Shown here one piece after another: positions 9,130 through 18,009 of a stretch of 62,187 bases of DNA. Both the position numbers and the translations under genes were made by a program. The notes under the pieces were generated by a model that was not told the DNA's origin, ran no database searches, and worked only from the letters and a program-made list of their open reading frames with translations. Origin of the DNA: an uncultured Verrucomicrobia subdivision 3 bacterium. GTDB lineage: Bacteria > Verrucomicrobiota > Verrucomicrobiia > Limisphaerales > UBA11358. Where the stretch lies: the NCBI GenBank assembly GCA_903889895.1, contig CAISYZ010000159.1, forward strand, positions 1 through 62,187. Direction: 5' to 3'. Positions within the stretch are counted from its first letter, which is position 1, and the number at the start of each line of letters is the position of its first letter.

Positions 9130-9423
9130 TATGTGGCCTTAACCAGAAAAATAATGGTGCTAATACTAAATTAGCGCCATGTATTTTCCAGGGAACACGT
9201 TGTCGGCGACCGTTACCACATGGTAAAATCCAAACACATGGAGCTAAACTTAAATTAGCACCATATTTTTTCCCGCGACCATGTCTTCCCTGCGGGGAAC
9301 CACATTGTTCCTGGCCGCGAAGACGTTGTGGCGGGAAAATACATGGTGCTAAAATTAATATAGCACCAATTATTTTGGGTTTTGGTCATGGTATTTGGGC
9401 CGGAAGTGAATGTGGTTTCCGCC
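9130..9423. repeat. 21-bp-period array II (14 degenerate units)
   Basis: Fourteen consecutive 21-bp units follow each other without an indel. Each has a variant of CACATGGT at a fixed position, for example TACCACATGGTA at 9214, CACATGGAGC at 9235, GACCATGTC at 9277, CACATTGT near 9301, TACATGGTGC at 9340 and GGTCATGGT near 9384. The remaining 10-12 bases vary. In-frame stops occur (CTAAAC...TTAAATTAG), so the array is not protein-coding. It lies 5' of FN3 protein A. Weak units may extend to 9109 on the left and 9444 on the right. Confidence 0.88.
9154..9370. repeat. Three inverted-repeat pairs on the 21-bp grid
   Basis: Three near-perfect palindromic pairs of the form ATGGTGCTAA ... TTAGCACCAT lie at 9154-9180, 9238-9264 and 9343-9370. 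Each is built from two adjacent array units. Their starts are 84 bp (4 units) and 105 bp (5 units) apart, dividing the array into cells. Each could fold as a hairpin in RNA or as a cruciform. Confidence 0.85.
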
Positions 9424-9630
9424 CAAGTCATCCCAATCCATCGGCAGGATGGGTTGCGCGCGCCGGACCGTCACTTAAACGAAGGGGATGAGCAGGTCGT
9501 CGCCGTTTTGCTCGACATCATGCCCGTTTCCCGTCATGCTTTGAATTCAGAAGTGATTCTTTTTCTTGCCCGTAACTTTGGGGACTCGGTGTTGGTCTAG
9601 CTGACAAAACCTAACCAGTTGTAAAATTTA
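9424..9630. other. Non-coding spacer after array II
   Basis: No convincing gene is present. The first 20 bases may be a last decayed array unit. A short open frame at 9382-9600 starts inside the array and has no recognisable protein features. The segment ends directly at the GTG start of the SGNH hydrolase gene. Confidence 0.6.
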
Positions 9631-10347
9631 GTGGCACATCTGAACATCTACGGCTACGGGGCGTGTATGATCGCCGGCTACCCCTTGCCGGCGGAAAACG
9701 GCTTTCTAAATCTCGCCGTCCAGCACCTACGCCAACAAACCCAGACCCAGCCATCGCTGGAAATCGTGGCCCTCGGCGGTTTCCCCGCCACGCGCGCGCC
9801 AAAACACCTGGCCAAGCGCGTGCTCGTGCACCGGCCCGATGTGGTGGTCATCCAGTTTGGCTCCACGGATGCCAGCGCGCCGCTGCGCAATGGCCTCATT
9901 CTCCGCCACCTCATCAAGAAAGATCCGCACCAACGGATAAAAGTCTCAACCCATGCGCCCGGCTTGGTGGATGGTTTGAAATGGCAGTTGCGCAGTCTGG
10001 CCAGCGAACTGTTGCTCGTGCCGTCGCTCACGCCGCTGGAGGAATATGTGACGGCCATGCTGGATTTGGTGAAGCAAGCGCGGGCCGCCGGGTGTCAGGT
10101 CGTGGTGGTGTCGCCGTTCGTGATGGCGAGCCGCCGGAGCAACCGCTTTGCGCGGCATTTCACCGAGGTGCTGCAACGCCGGCTGCCGCTGGATGGCAAA
10201 ACCCATTTCCTCGACGCCCACGCCCTGCTGTCCGTCGGCCCGCGCCGTGACCTGCTGTTATGCGACGGTTTCCATCTCTCCCCGCTGGCTCACCAAAAAG
10301 TAGGCGCCGCTTTGGGCGAACTGCTGGTGCAGATTAGCCGGGCGTAA
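9631..10347 (+). CDS. SGNH/GDSL-like hydrolase family protein
   Basis: This 238-residue protein has an SGNH-like order of blocks. A first strand carries GYGACMIAGY in place of a canonical GDS(L) motif. FGSTDA (about residue 75) stands in the block III position of GxND. DGFHLSPLAH near the C-terminus provides the D-x-x-H catalytic pair. The usual nucleophilic Ser is not obvious in block I (Ala-Cys-Met here), so activity is uncertain. It could be a degenerate or Cys-using member. The start is GTG at 9631, because the first core strand begins at residue 3 and no upstream in-frame start exists. No signal peptide was seen. It is convergent with the YmdB gene. Confidence 0.75.
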   Translation: MAHLNIYGYGACMIAGYPLPAENGFLNLAVQHLRQQTQTQPSLEIVALGGFPATRAPKHLAKRVLVHRPDVVVIQFGSTDASAPLRNGLILRHLIKKDPHQRIKVSTHAPGLVDGLKWQLRSLASELLLVPSLTPLEEYVTAMLDLVKQARAAGCQVVVVSPFVMASRRSNRFARHFTEVLQRRLPLDGKTHFLDAHALLSVGPRRDLLLCDGFHLSPLAHQKVGAALGELLVQISRA

Positions 10348-10353
10348 AACCGT

Positions 10354-11136
10354 TCATCCCATCGCTTCCGCCACGCGCTGGATGCTCGTGGCCTTGCCGG
10401 TGGAATCGTCAATGCGGATGAGCGCGCCGTGGAGCTTCACCTGATTCCGCGCCACGTCGAACCGCTGCGGCATGCCGGTCAGGAATTTTTTGAGCACCGG
10501 CTCAATCTTGCGGCCGAGGCAGCCATCGTGCGGCCCGGTGAAACCCGCGTCGCTCAAATAGGCCGTGCCGTGGGGGAGAATCTGTTCGTCCGCCGTCTGC
10601 ACGTGGGTGTGCGTGCCGACCACCGCACTGACGCGCCCGTCCACAAACCGGCCGAACGCAATCTTCTCCGACGTCGCCTCCGCATGGAAATCCACAAAGA
10701 TGATTTTGGTGTGCTGGCGGAGCTGGGTCAGCTCTTCGTCGGCCACGAGAAAGGGGTTGTCCATCGGCGGCATGAACACGCGGCCTTGCAGGCTCATCAC
10801 GCCGACCGGCGGCAGGTGGCGCACTTGAAAAACATTGGCGCCGCGGCCGGGGACGGTGCGGGGATAATTCAGCGGGCGCAGGAAACGCGGCTCGCGCTCG
10901 AGCAATTCCAGCACGGACTTTTGGTCCCAGAGATGATCCCCGCTGGTGATGACATCCACGCCGGCCGAAAATAATTCGCCCGCGATCTGCGGCGTGATGC
11001 CGTTGCCGCCGGCGGAGTTTTCGCCATTGGCGATGACGAAATCCAAAGCGTGTTCGTCGCGCAGGCGCGGCACGATGGCCTGCACGGCACTGCGGCCGGG
11101 CTCGCCCACGATGTCGCCGATGAAAAGGATTTTCAC
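10354..11136 (-). CDS. YmdB-family metallophosphoesterase
   Basis: This 260-residue protein belongs to the TIGR00282/YmdB family, whose studied members hydrolyse 2',3'-cyclic nucleotides with a di-iron centre. Visible metal ligands are GDIVGEPG at the N-terminus, NGENSAGG, SGDHLWD, DFHAEATSEK and GTHTHVQTADE. The length matches the family. The GTG start at 11136 (VKILFIGD) was chosen because the family begins exactly at this strand. Translation could be extended upstream, but only into non-conserved sequence that overlaps repeat-like DNA. It is a single gene, convergent with the SGNH gene. Confidence 0.93.
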   Translation of the reverse strand: MKILFIGDIVGEPGRSAVQAIVPRLRDEHALDFVIANGENSAGGNGITPQIAGELFSAGVDVITSGDHLWDQKSVLELLEREPRFLRPLNYPRTVPGRGANVFQVRHLPPVGVMSLQGRVFMPPMDNPFLVADEELTQLRQHTKIIFVDFHAEATSEKIAFGRFVDGRVSAVVGTHTHVQTADEQILPHGTAYLSDAGFTGPHDGCLGRKIEPVLKKFLTGMPQRFDVARNQVKLHGALIRIDDSTGKATSIQRVAEAMG

Positions 11137-11226
11137 GCGGAAGATTAAACCACGAAAAACCCGGAAGGCACGAACAGAAAAATGGGCCGAGTGAACCTGC
11201 CAGTCAGCAAAGTCTAACCCAACCCC

Positions 11227-11346
11227 GGTAGGGCTGACCTGCCGGTCAGCCCAAATCACCCACCGCAAGGTTTGGTGCATTAAGGCCGCCGGCGAATGAA
11301 GGCTGGCTTCGGTGAGGTCGAGGCGGCGCGGCAGCGCCGCCCTACC
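11227..11346. repeat. Palindromic (REP/MITE-like) element, copy 1
   Basis: The 120-bp element is bounded by inverted GGTAGGGC. It contains two palindromes: GGGCTGACCTGCCGGTCAGCCC at 11230-11252 (outer bases pair) and GGCGGCGCGGCAGCGCCGCC near 11322-11341. Both palindrome types recur in shortened form at 51917-51972. It fills the gap upstream of the YmdB gene and downstream of the WecA-like gene. Confidence 0.8.
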
Positions 11347-11352
11347 AAAATT

Positions 11353-12330
11353 TTATGGCCAGCCCGCCAGCGCGCCGAGGATGACCGCGACCAGCCACAA
11401 CAGCAGGACGGCTTGCCGCCGGTTCAGACCCCACGCGACGAGCCGGTGGGAAACGTGATTGGTGTCGCCAATCCAGAATGGTTGCCCCCGGAGCGTGCGG
11501 AACACGGTGACTTGCGCGAGGTCGAGCAGGGGAATGGCCAGCACCAGCAGCGGCGACAGCACCGCGAAGGGACGGGGATTTTGTTTCGTGTAAAAGTGCG
11601 GCAGGATGGCCATCACCGCGAGCAGGTAGCCGACGAGATGGCTGCCGGCATCGCCCAGGAACGCGCGGGCGTGGGGGAAGTTCCACGGCAGAAAGCCCAC
11701 CAGCGCGCCGCACATCAAACAGCCCGTGATGGCCACGAGATATTCGCCGTGCGCCGCCGCAATGAGCGCGAAGAAGAACGCGCCAATCGCGCCGAGACCG
11801 GCACAGAGGCCGTTCATGTTGTCCATGAAGTTGAAGGCGTTGATGACCGTGAGCAGCCAGAGAATCGTGATGGCGTAGCTGAACACTTCGCTGTGGACGA
11901 ACAGGGTGATGCGCTTGCACGCCGCGGCCACGGCGATGGCGATGATGATCTGGCCGAGAAATTTTGGCAGCGCCTTCAGCTCGTGTTTGTCGTCCAGCCA
12001 GCCGAGCAGGGTGATGGCCACCGCGCCGAGGGCGAGGACGAACAGTTCCAACCCGCGCCGGTCGAGGCCGTGGACGATGGCGTTCGCGGCGGTCACCTTC
12101 ACGATGTCGAGTTTCAGCAGCAGGGCGCCGACCATCAAAGGCAACAGAATGCCGGTCAGCACCGCCAGGCCGCCGGCCAAAGGGATGGGCGTGTGGTGAA
12201 TCTTGCGGTGGCCGGGGTCGTCCACGAGCTGGGTGCGCAGGCACCATTGGCGCCACAGCGGCAGACTCAAGAGCGACGTGACCAGCGCGCCGGCAAACGC
12301 GGCGGTGAAGAAGTTAAACGGAAAGGTCAC
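11353..12330 (-). CDS. MraY/WecA-family sugar-1-phosphate transferase
   Basis: This 325-residue protein has about ten membrane spans. It should transfer a sugar-1-phosphate, probably N-acetylhexosamine, from UDP-sugar to undecaprenyl phosphate at the inner membrane, the first step of a surface glycan. Family motifs are HRKIHHTPIPLAGG, LGWLDDKHELKALPK (the DD pair), NAFNFMDNMNGL, FLGDAGSH and the C-terminal cytosolic loop GDTNHVSHRL. This pattern fits WecA/TagO better than MraY. It follows the GT4 gene by three bases, so the two are probably translated from one message. Confidence 0.93.
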   Translation of the reverse strand: MTFPFNFFTAAFAGALVTSLLSLPLWRQWCLRTQLVDDPGHRKIHHTPIPLAGGLAVLTGILLPLMVGALLLKLDIVKVTAANAIVHGLDRRGLELFVLALGAVAITLLGWLDDKHELKALPKFLGQIIIAIAVAAACKRITLFVHSEVFSYAITILWLLTVINAFNFMDNMNGLCAGLGAIGAFFFALIAAAHGEYLVAITGCLMCGALVGFLPWNFPHARAFLGDAGSHLVGYLLAVMAILPHFYTKQNPRPFAVLSPLLVLAIPLLDLAQVTVFRTLRGQPFWIGDTNHVSHRLVAWGLNRRQAVLLLWLVAVILGALAGWP

Positions 12331-12333
12331 GTT

Positions 12334-13536
12334 TTAATTGGGCAACCTCGGAGAGGCATTGGCAATGATGCGGCTCCAGAGATGCTGGTAAAGTTGATAT
12401 TGATCCGCCACCATTTTTTTGACGGAAAAGTTTTCCTTTACGAACGCCGCCCCATTGCGGCCGAATTTCCCGCGCAGCTCCGGGTTGCGGGCCAGCAGGG
12501 ATAATTTTTTGGCGGCCATGCCCACGTCGCCGGAGCGCACGAGATAGCCGGTTTGGCCACCGAGGCAAACTTCTTCCGCGCCATCAAAATCGTAGGCCAC
12601 GACCGGCCGGCCCGCCGCCAATGCCTGCGGCAGCACGCGCGGCAGGCCTTCGGGAAAAGTGGAAAGATGCGCGAGACAATCCATCACGCCCAGCTGGCGC
12701 GGCACGTCCGCCGGCGGCACGAGGCCGGTGAAAACCACCTTGTCCTGCACGCCCAGATTTGTTGCCATCACTTCCAGCCGCGCGCGCAGCGGTCCGCCGC
12801 CGACGAACAGCAGGCGCGCTTGCGGACACTCCGGCAGCAACCGCCGGAAGGCATTGAGCAAATCGGCGTGGCCTTTGCGCGGCACGAGCCGGGCAATCTG
12901 CCCGATGACAAAGTGCTCCGGCCCGAAGCCGAGCTGCTGCCGCAGCGCCCAATCCGGCTTCACCGCGAGAAAGGGTTCGAGGTCAAAGCCGCTGAAAATC
13001 TTGGTGTAGTCGTCCGCCTGCCCGATGCCAGCGGCGAGGTAACGTTGCTTCAGCGCCTCGGCGACGACGATGAAATGATCCGTCACCTTGCCCGCGCGTC
13101 GCTCAGCCGCGGTGAAAATGATGTTGGCCCGCGCGCCTTGGAAGTTGCCGAACGACGGCCCGTGAATATGATGAATGATGAGCGGCACGCCCGCGCGCTT
13201 GGCGGCGAGACGGCCAAGGATGCCGGCCTTGCCGCTGTGCGTGTGGACGATGTCCGGCGACTGCGCGCGCAGGAGTTTTTCCAGTTTGCGCAGGGCGATA
13301 AAATCTTTCCACGGATGGACGGGGCGCACCAGTTCGGGGACGACGGTCAAATGCTCCGGTTGGTCGGAAAAAATGTCGCGCGCGGTTGGTTCCAGCGAAC
13401 CTTCCGGGCCGATGGTCGGGCCGGAAATTAATTTTACCTCCAGGTCGGGCCGCGTGCGGAGACCGCTGACGGTGGCGAGGGTGTTCTCCTGCGCGCCGCC
13501 AATGACCAGCCGGGTGATGATGTGCGTGACGCGCAT
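12334..13536 (-). CDS. Family 4 glycosyltransferase
   Basis: This 400-residue GT-B enzyme has the acceptor-domain start MRVTHIITRLVIGGAQENT, VHTHSGKAGILGRLAA near 100, and the donor domain from about 200 (GQIARLVPRKGH, LLFVGGGPLR, FTGLVPPADV). The usual E-x7-E donor motif appears as FPEGLPRVLPQALAAGRPVV, with Gln in place of the second Glu. The gene sits between a large TPR membrane protein and the WecA-like transferase with gaps of three bases, which suggests an operon for a lipid-linked glycan. Donor and acceptor cannot be told from the sequence. Confidence 0.92.
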   Translation of the reverse strand: MRVTHIITRLVIGGAQENTLATVSGLRTRPDLEVKLISGPTIGPEGSLEPTARDIFSDQPEHLTVVPELVRPVHPWKDFIALRKLEKLLRAQSPDIVHTHSGKAGILGRLAAKRAGVPLIIHHIHGPSFGNFQGARANIIFTAAERRAGKVTDHFIVVAEALKQRYLAAGIGQADDYTKIFSGFDLEPFLAVKPDWALRQQLGFGPEHFVIGQIARLVPRKGHADLLNAFRRLLPECPQARLLFVGGGPLRARLEVMATNLGVQDKVVFTGLVPPADVPRQLGVMDCLAHLSTFPEGLPRVLPQALAAGRPVVAYDFDGAEEVCLGGQTGYLVRSGDVGMAAKKLSLLARNPELRGKFGRNGAAFVKENFSVKKMVADQYQLYQHLWSRIIANASPRLPN

Positions 13537-13539
13537 GCG

Positions 13540-16488
13540 TCATTTACCGCGCAACTGCGTCAGGCGGTCTTTGACGGTCTGGATCTCCGTGGGATTGTTG
13601 GTCGGGGCGTTGTTCAGGTAGATTTGGTAGTTGCGGATTGCATCGTTGGTGTTGTGTTGCCGCCAGGCGACTTCCGCCAGGCCAAATGCCACCTGGTAGG
13701 AATTGGTGAATCCAATCTGCAAATAATTGTAATCCGCGCGGGCGCGGTCAAGCTGGTCGGTCTTGAGATAGGCCAGCGCGCGGTCGAAGCGGGAGGTTGG
13801 CTCGTTGGTGGCGATGTTCAGGACATGCGTGAAGGATTCGATGGCCTGCGGGTAAGCGGAACTCTGCAGCTCCGTATAGCCCTTGCTGAACAGCCCTTGC
13901 AGATTTTCGGGGTCATCTTGCAGGTGGCGTTCAACGACATGCAGCGCATTGGTGTAAAGACCACGCGTGAGATAAGTCTGAAAGGCGGTGGTGAGCAGAT
14001 TTATGTCGTTCGGGTGGCGGCTGACTTCGAGATCAATCAAATCGCTGGCCGCCTTGATTTCATTTTTCTGAAAATGCGCGGCGGCGGTGATGAAGTTCAG
14101 TTCCGCAGAATTATTTTCCGTAAGCCCGAAGCGGTAGGGATGCGTCAGCGGGTCGTTGAGATTTTCCAATGCCCGGTCGGGCAGGTGGTTCATGAGGTAA
14201 AGCTGCGCGAGCCACAGACGGACGGTGAGATTGTCGGGTGCGACTTCGCGCACACGCTCGAAGGGGGCGACGGCCTGGCGCATGTAACCGCCTTGCGCCA
14301 GCATGAGGCTGCTGACGAAGACGAAACTCGGATCGTCGAAGGGGCCGTTGGCGTTGAGCATGGAATTCCAGTCGCGGTATTTGCCGAACTGGTCGGGTGT
14401 GACGCGCTCCGGGTCAATCGCGGCGGCATTGCCGGTCTGCAGCGACTTGTTGAATTCGAGATTAATGGAGGCGGTGGCGTTATCGGGGTTGATTTTCAGG
14501 GCGTTGTTGAAAGCCTCGGCGGCGGCGGGCAACTGCGCAGCGCGTTGCAATTCGACACCCCAGTAGTCCAACGAACGGGAATAAAAATTTTCCACCAGAT
14601 CCACGTTGGGGTTGAATTCGGACTGCTCATGCAGGTGCATCAGCAGCCATTCCATGAGGTTGTTCACGTAGGCGTTCGGGTCGCGCGGTTTGGGCGACTT
14701 TCCCAGCCGGGTAAGTTCCTCGTCCAAAAACTGGCTCCAAAATTTCTGGTTGTCGGCGACCAGGTTGGTGGCCAGCGGCGGCGGCAGCAGCGTGTCTTCC
14801 GGGAGATGCTTGAGCTGGTAAATCAAACCATGCGGCTCCAGATAAAACACCTCAAAATAATATCCGTAGCTGGGATTGAGATAACAAACGCTGTTGCTTT
14901 TGGCGACTTGGGTCAAAGTGCTGACGATGCCCACCGGCGTGACGCCGTCAAAATTTTTGGTGTTTTTTATCAGCGGCCATTTTTCCGGTGATTTGCGGTG
15001 CAGAAAACGGTGGTATTGCACCCAGTTCAATGACGCCGTGTCCACCACGAGAAAGTCCTTGTCGCGGCCACTGCGGGCCAGAGCCGCTTCCATTATCAGG
15101 GTCCGCGTTTGCCGGATGGAACTCATTCCCTCGGGATCGCTTAAAAGAATGCCGCCGCCAGCGGGCAGATTTTGGGCGGAAAGTTTGGCGTAATTCAGCA
15201 GAGTGTCATCGTTGAAGGAGCGGATGAACTTGTAATTCTTATAGACGAGTGCGAACACGGCCAGCAGCGCTGCGGCATAGGTGCCCCAGTAAATAATCGG
15301 GGTAAATAAATTCAGCGCACCCGGCAGCGCCGTCTGCGGCTTCGGATTGCGCCGGCTCGGCACCGCCTTCTTTCCAAAAACGAGCAGGTAATAACCACAG
15401 TAGTAGCCGATGGCCAGCGCCGACAGGTAGTAAAGCGTCAAGGCCGGCACACCCGAACTCAATTGGGACGGGCTGAACGGCGAATCATACATCACCCAAA
15501 TGCACACGGTGAAAATCACGGCATGAACGAGGTGGAAAAGATAATTTACCAACGCTGCACCAATCCGGCTGTTGTCCCCAAAACTGGCGCTCCAGCGAAT
15601 TGCCATCACCAGCACCGGCAGCAGCGTGGTGACCGACATCAGAATGAGGTTGTGCCGCACTTCCCCATTCATAATTGATTTCACCACCAACCAATCCATG
15701 CGCAATGCCGGTTTGAGCATCTGCCAGAAGGTCAGTGAAAAATCGCCCTGAATCTTGACCAGAATCGGCAGCAGCAGAAACAAGAACATGCCCGCCAACC
15801 CGCACAACGACATCCGCAATAGGAAACGGACGTTGAAAAATTCCAGTCCGCGCAACCAGAGGATGGCGATGACAAACACCGGCAAGAATCCCATCAACGC
15901 CCAGTTGTCTTCCAGACCCGCGCCATAGACCAGCGCCACGAAATAAAGCCGGCCCAGCCGCTCGTCCAGCCGGAACTCCAGCAGTTGCCAGATAATAAAC
16001 GCGAAAACCAGCAGGTTCAGCGATTCGCCTGTGAGGCTGGTGGCGTTTTCCCAGAAGCCGAATTGTAGTCCCAGCATCACCACTGCCAGCAGCGGCGGAA
16101 ACCAGGCGCTGCTCGTGGTCAGGAAACCGAAGTCGCTACGCTCGCGCACGCGCTCCGCCTCGGTGCGGTCGTGCGGGAGAATCATTACCGAACGTGCCAG
16201 CAGGCCAAGCGCGCCCGCGCCGCACACGGCGGAAAAAATATTCAGCGCCAGCGGGATTTTTGCCAGCGGCAACCAGTGGAACGGATATGTCGCCAAGAAC
16301 AGCAGCGGGCTGTAAAGCTGCGGCTCCCACAAGAAACCAGACACGCGCGATACCGTCATCAGGTTGGCCAGCGTCACCCAGTGATTCAGCGTCAGCAGAT
16401 ACACGCCGAACATGGCGAGCGCCAACAGCCACGGCACAAGGCGCGGCAGCAGCAAGTTTCTAGGGTCGTTTTGATTATTGTTGGCCAT
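13540..16488 (-). CDS. Large polytopic membrane protein with C-terminal TPRs
   Basis: This is a 982-residue protein. Residues 15-450 hold about ten membrane spans with a DUF2723/GT-C-like start (LAMFGVYLLTLNHWVTLANL). Residues 450-620 are soluble. From about 640 to the end there are TPR-type repeats (AAEAFNNALKINPDNATASI, LENLNDPLTHP, AIESFTHVLNIATN). It is similar in plan to the protein at 2950-6654. The GT4 gene follows three bases after its stop, so it appears to head a three-gene envelope operon. Catalytic function is not proven. The conserved acidic motif after the first span seen in the other protein (DSGEL) is not obvious here. Confidence 0.82.
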   Translation of the reverse strand: MANNNQNDPRNLLLPRLVPWLLALAMFGVYLLTLNHWVTLANLMTVSRVSGFLWEPQLYSPLLFLATYPFHWLPLAKIPLALNIFSAVCGAGALGLLARSVMILPHDRTEAERVRERSDFGFLTTSSAWFPPLLAVVMLGLQFGFWENATSLTGESLNLLVFAFIIWQLLEFRLDERLGRLYFVALVYGAGLEDNWALMGFLPVFVIAILWLRGLEFFNVRFLLRMSLCGLAGMFLFLLLPILVKIQGDFSLTFWQMLKPALRMDWLVVKSIMNGEVRHNLILMSVTTLLPVLVMAIRWSASFGDNSRIGAALVNYLFHLVHAVIFTVCIWVMYDSPFSPSQLSSGVPALTLYYLSALAIGYYCGYYLLVFGKKAVPSRRNPKPQTALPGALNLFTPIIYWGTYAAALLAVFALVYKNYKFIRSFNDDTLLNYAKLSAQNLPAGGGILLSDPEGMSSIRQTRTLIMEAALARSGRDKDFLVVDTASLNWVQYHRFLHRKSPEKWPLIKNTKNFDGVTPVGIVSTLTQVAKSNSVCYLNPSYGYYFEVFYLEPHGLIYQLKHLPEDTLLPPPLATNLVADNQKFWSQFLDEELTRLGKSPKPRDPNAYVNNLMEWLLMHLHEQSEFNPNVDLVENFYSRSLDYWGVELQRAAQLPAAAEAFNNALKINPDNATASINLEFNKSLQTGNAAAIDPERVTPDQFGKYRDWNSMLNANGPFDDPSFVFVSSLMLAQGGYMRQAVAPFERVREVAPDNLTVRLWLAQLYLMNHLPDRALENLNDPLTHPYRFGLTENNSAELNFITAAAHFQKNEIKAASDLIDLEVSRHPNDINLLTTAFQTYLTRGLYTNALHVVERHLQDDPENLQGLFSKGYTELQSSAYPQAIESFTHVLNIATNEPTSRFDRALAYLKTDQLDRARADYNYLQIGFTNSYQVAFGLAEVAWRQHNTNDAIRNYQIYLNNAPTNNPTEIQTVKDRLTQLRGK

Positions 16489-16530
16489 CAGAGTTTTCCA
16501 GTTGAAACCAAGAACTGCCCGTTGGCAAGT

Positions 16531-17664
16531 TCAGTTTCGGCGGCGCAGGTCGGCCACGCACTCAACGTGCTGCGTCTGCGGGAACATGTCCAGCGGCTGC
16601 ACTTGCGCCAGTTCAAAGACACCATCACCGCACAATATGTTCAAATCCCGCGCCATCGTCGCCGGGTGGCATGAAACGTAAATCACCTGCGCCGGCCGCG
16701 TTGCGCGGAGCAATTCCAGGAGCGACGGCCAGCAGCCCTTGCGCGGCGGGTCGAGGATAACCGAGGTGTTTTCGGTGGGGAATTTCTTCAGCAATTCCGG
16801 CAACGCTTCCTCCGATTTGGCCGCGATAAATTCGCCATTGTTAATTTTGCGTGACGCCGCGTTTTCGCGCGCGGCCTTGATGGCCAGCGCGTCGTATTCT
16901 ACGCCCACAAAATTTTCCACGGCGTCCGCCGCTTCGATGCCGAAGAAGCCGACGCCGCAATACAAATCAATCAGATGCCGCGCGCCACTGTCGGCGAGAA
17001 ATTTTTTCACCGTCGTCACCAGTTCCGGCAACAGGAAGAAATTGTTCTGAAAAAAGGAATCCTTCGGCACCGACCAGCCTTCCGGCTGCACGCGCAGCAC
17101 CACCTTCAACCCGCCGCGTGGCGGCGGATTGGCGCGCACCTGCAAAATCTGTTCGTTCAGCGCCGGCTCCGCGATCTTGCATTCTTCGATGTCCTGCACC
17201 CAGTTGTTGTCCGCGCGGATGAAGCCGATCTCCAGCTTCTTCGCCGAACCGTTCCACTGGCTGCGAATCATGATGCGATTCCGGTAATGATACGGCTGCG
17301 GGCAGCCAATGACCGGCGCGACGCGCTCTGGCGAAATTTTCCCGACGCGCTCGAACAGGTCGGCAATCTGCTTTTGTTTGAAGCGCAACTGCGCCGCGTA
17401 ATCAATGTGCTGATACTGGCAGCCGCCGCACTGCGTGAAATATTTGCATTCCGGCGCGACGCGTTCCGGCGCCGGTGTGATCACGCGAAGCAGCTTGGCG
17501 CGGGCGAAATTCTTTTTCACCTCGGTGATTTCCGCCGAGACGGTTTCGCCGGGGATGACGAATGGAACGAAAACGACAAATTCGTCCACGCGCCCGACGC
17601 CTTCGCCGCCGAACGCGAGATCGTGGATGGTCAGGGAAATGGAGTCGCCGATTTTGAGAGACAC
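16531..17664 (-). CDS. rlmD: 23S rRNA (uracil-1939-C5)-methyltransferase, RlmD/RumA type
   Basis: This 377-residue protein starts with a TRAM domain (1-60, SLTIHDLAFGGEGVGRVDE). It has the iron-sulfur cysteines PECKYFTQCGGCQYQH (about 80-95) and a Rossmann methyltransferase domain (DLYCGVGFFG, VILDPPRKG). YVSCHPATMARDL provides the catalytic Cys. A distal Cys near the C-terminus (ILCGDG or HVECV) may complete the cluster. It methylates C5 of a uridine in 23S rRNA. RlmD is the best-fitting member, but TRAM-containing paralogues (RlmCD) have the same layout. It is monocistronic and divergent from the small basic protein gene. Confidence 0.92.
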   Translation of the reverse strand: MSLKIGDSISLTIHDLAFGGEGVGRVDEFVVFVPFVIPGETVSAEITEVKKNFARAKLLRVITPAPERVAPECKYFTQCGGCQYQHIDYAAQLRFKQKQIADLFERVGKISPERVAPVIGCPQPYHYRNRIMIRSQWNGSAKKLEIGFIRADNNWVQDIEECKIAEPALNEQILQVRANPPPRGGLKVVLRVQPEGWSVPKDSFFQNNFFLLPELVTTVKKFLADSGARHLIDLYCGVGFFGIEAADAVENFVGVEYDALAIKAARENAASRKINNGEFIAAKSEEALPELLKKFPTENTSVILDPPRKGCWPSLLELLRATRPAQVIYVSCHPATMARDLNILCGDGVFELAQVQPLDMFPQTQHVECVADLRRRN

Positions 17665-17831
17665 GCGCGGAGATTAGGCGAAAGGTGTCCGTGGAAAAAG
17701 TTTTTTCACCGCTGCCAAGCCGCTGGATAGACTCGGTTCCAGCGAGCCGTCGGCGGGCGTGTGCGTCAGTTCCGAAAAGATTTGGCTGGCGTCGTTCCCG
17801 CCGCTTTGCTACAAAATCACGACATCCAATT

Positions 17832-17933
17832 ATGGGATCACTGAAAAAACGCCGTAAGGCAAAAATCAACAAACATAAACGGCGCAAGAAGCTGCGCTTG
17901 AACCGTCACAAGAAGCGCACCTGGCAGAAGTAA
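17832..17933 (+). CDS. AURKAIP1/COX24-like very small basic protein
   Basis: This 33-residue protein is composed almost entirely of Lys, Arg and His, with MGSLKKRRKAKINKHKRRKK at its start and LNRHKKRTWQK at its end. This is the bacterial form of the AURKAIP1/COX24 domain, related to a small mitochondrial ribosomal protein (mS38). A ribosome-associated role is inferred from that kinship. The ATG at 17832 was chosen because the domain begins there. The frame is open further upstream, but that part overlaps the rlmD leader. A strong rho-independent terminator follows, so it is a single-gene transcript. Confidence 0.85.
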   Translation: MGSLKKRRKAKINKHKRRKKLRLNRHKKRTWQK

Positions 17934-17959
17934 TTCGCCAGCGCCATGTGATTTCACAG

Positions 17960-18006
17960 CCGTTCGCGGCGGTTGCCTTGCAGCCATCGCGAACGGTCTT
18001 TTTTTT
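17960..18006 (+). terminator. Rho-independent terminator after the COX24-like gene
   Basis: A 9-bp stem CCGTTCGCG (17960-17968) pairs with CGCGAACGG (17988-17996), followed by TCTTTTTTTT. It ends four bases before the DUF2203 start. Confidence 0.9.
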
Positions 18007-18009
18007 GCC

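Noticed and set aside
9130-9423. CRISPR array
   Set aside because: There is no constant direct repeat of 23-37 bp with unique 30-40 bp spacers. The period is 21 bp with a short variable core, and no cas genes are in the window.
9382-9600. 72-residue plus-strand open frame
   Set aside because: It starts inside array II and has no ribosome-binding site, signal or family features.
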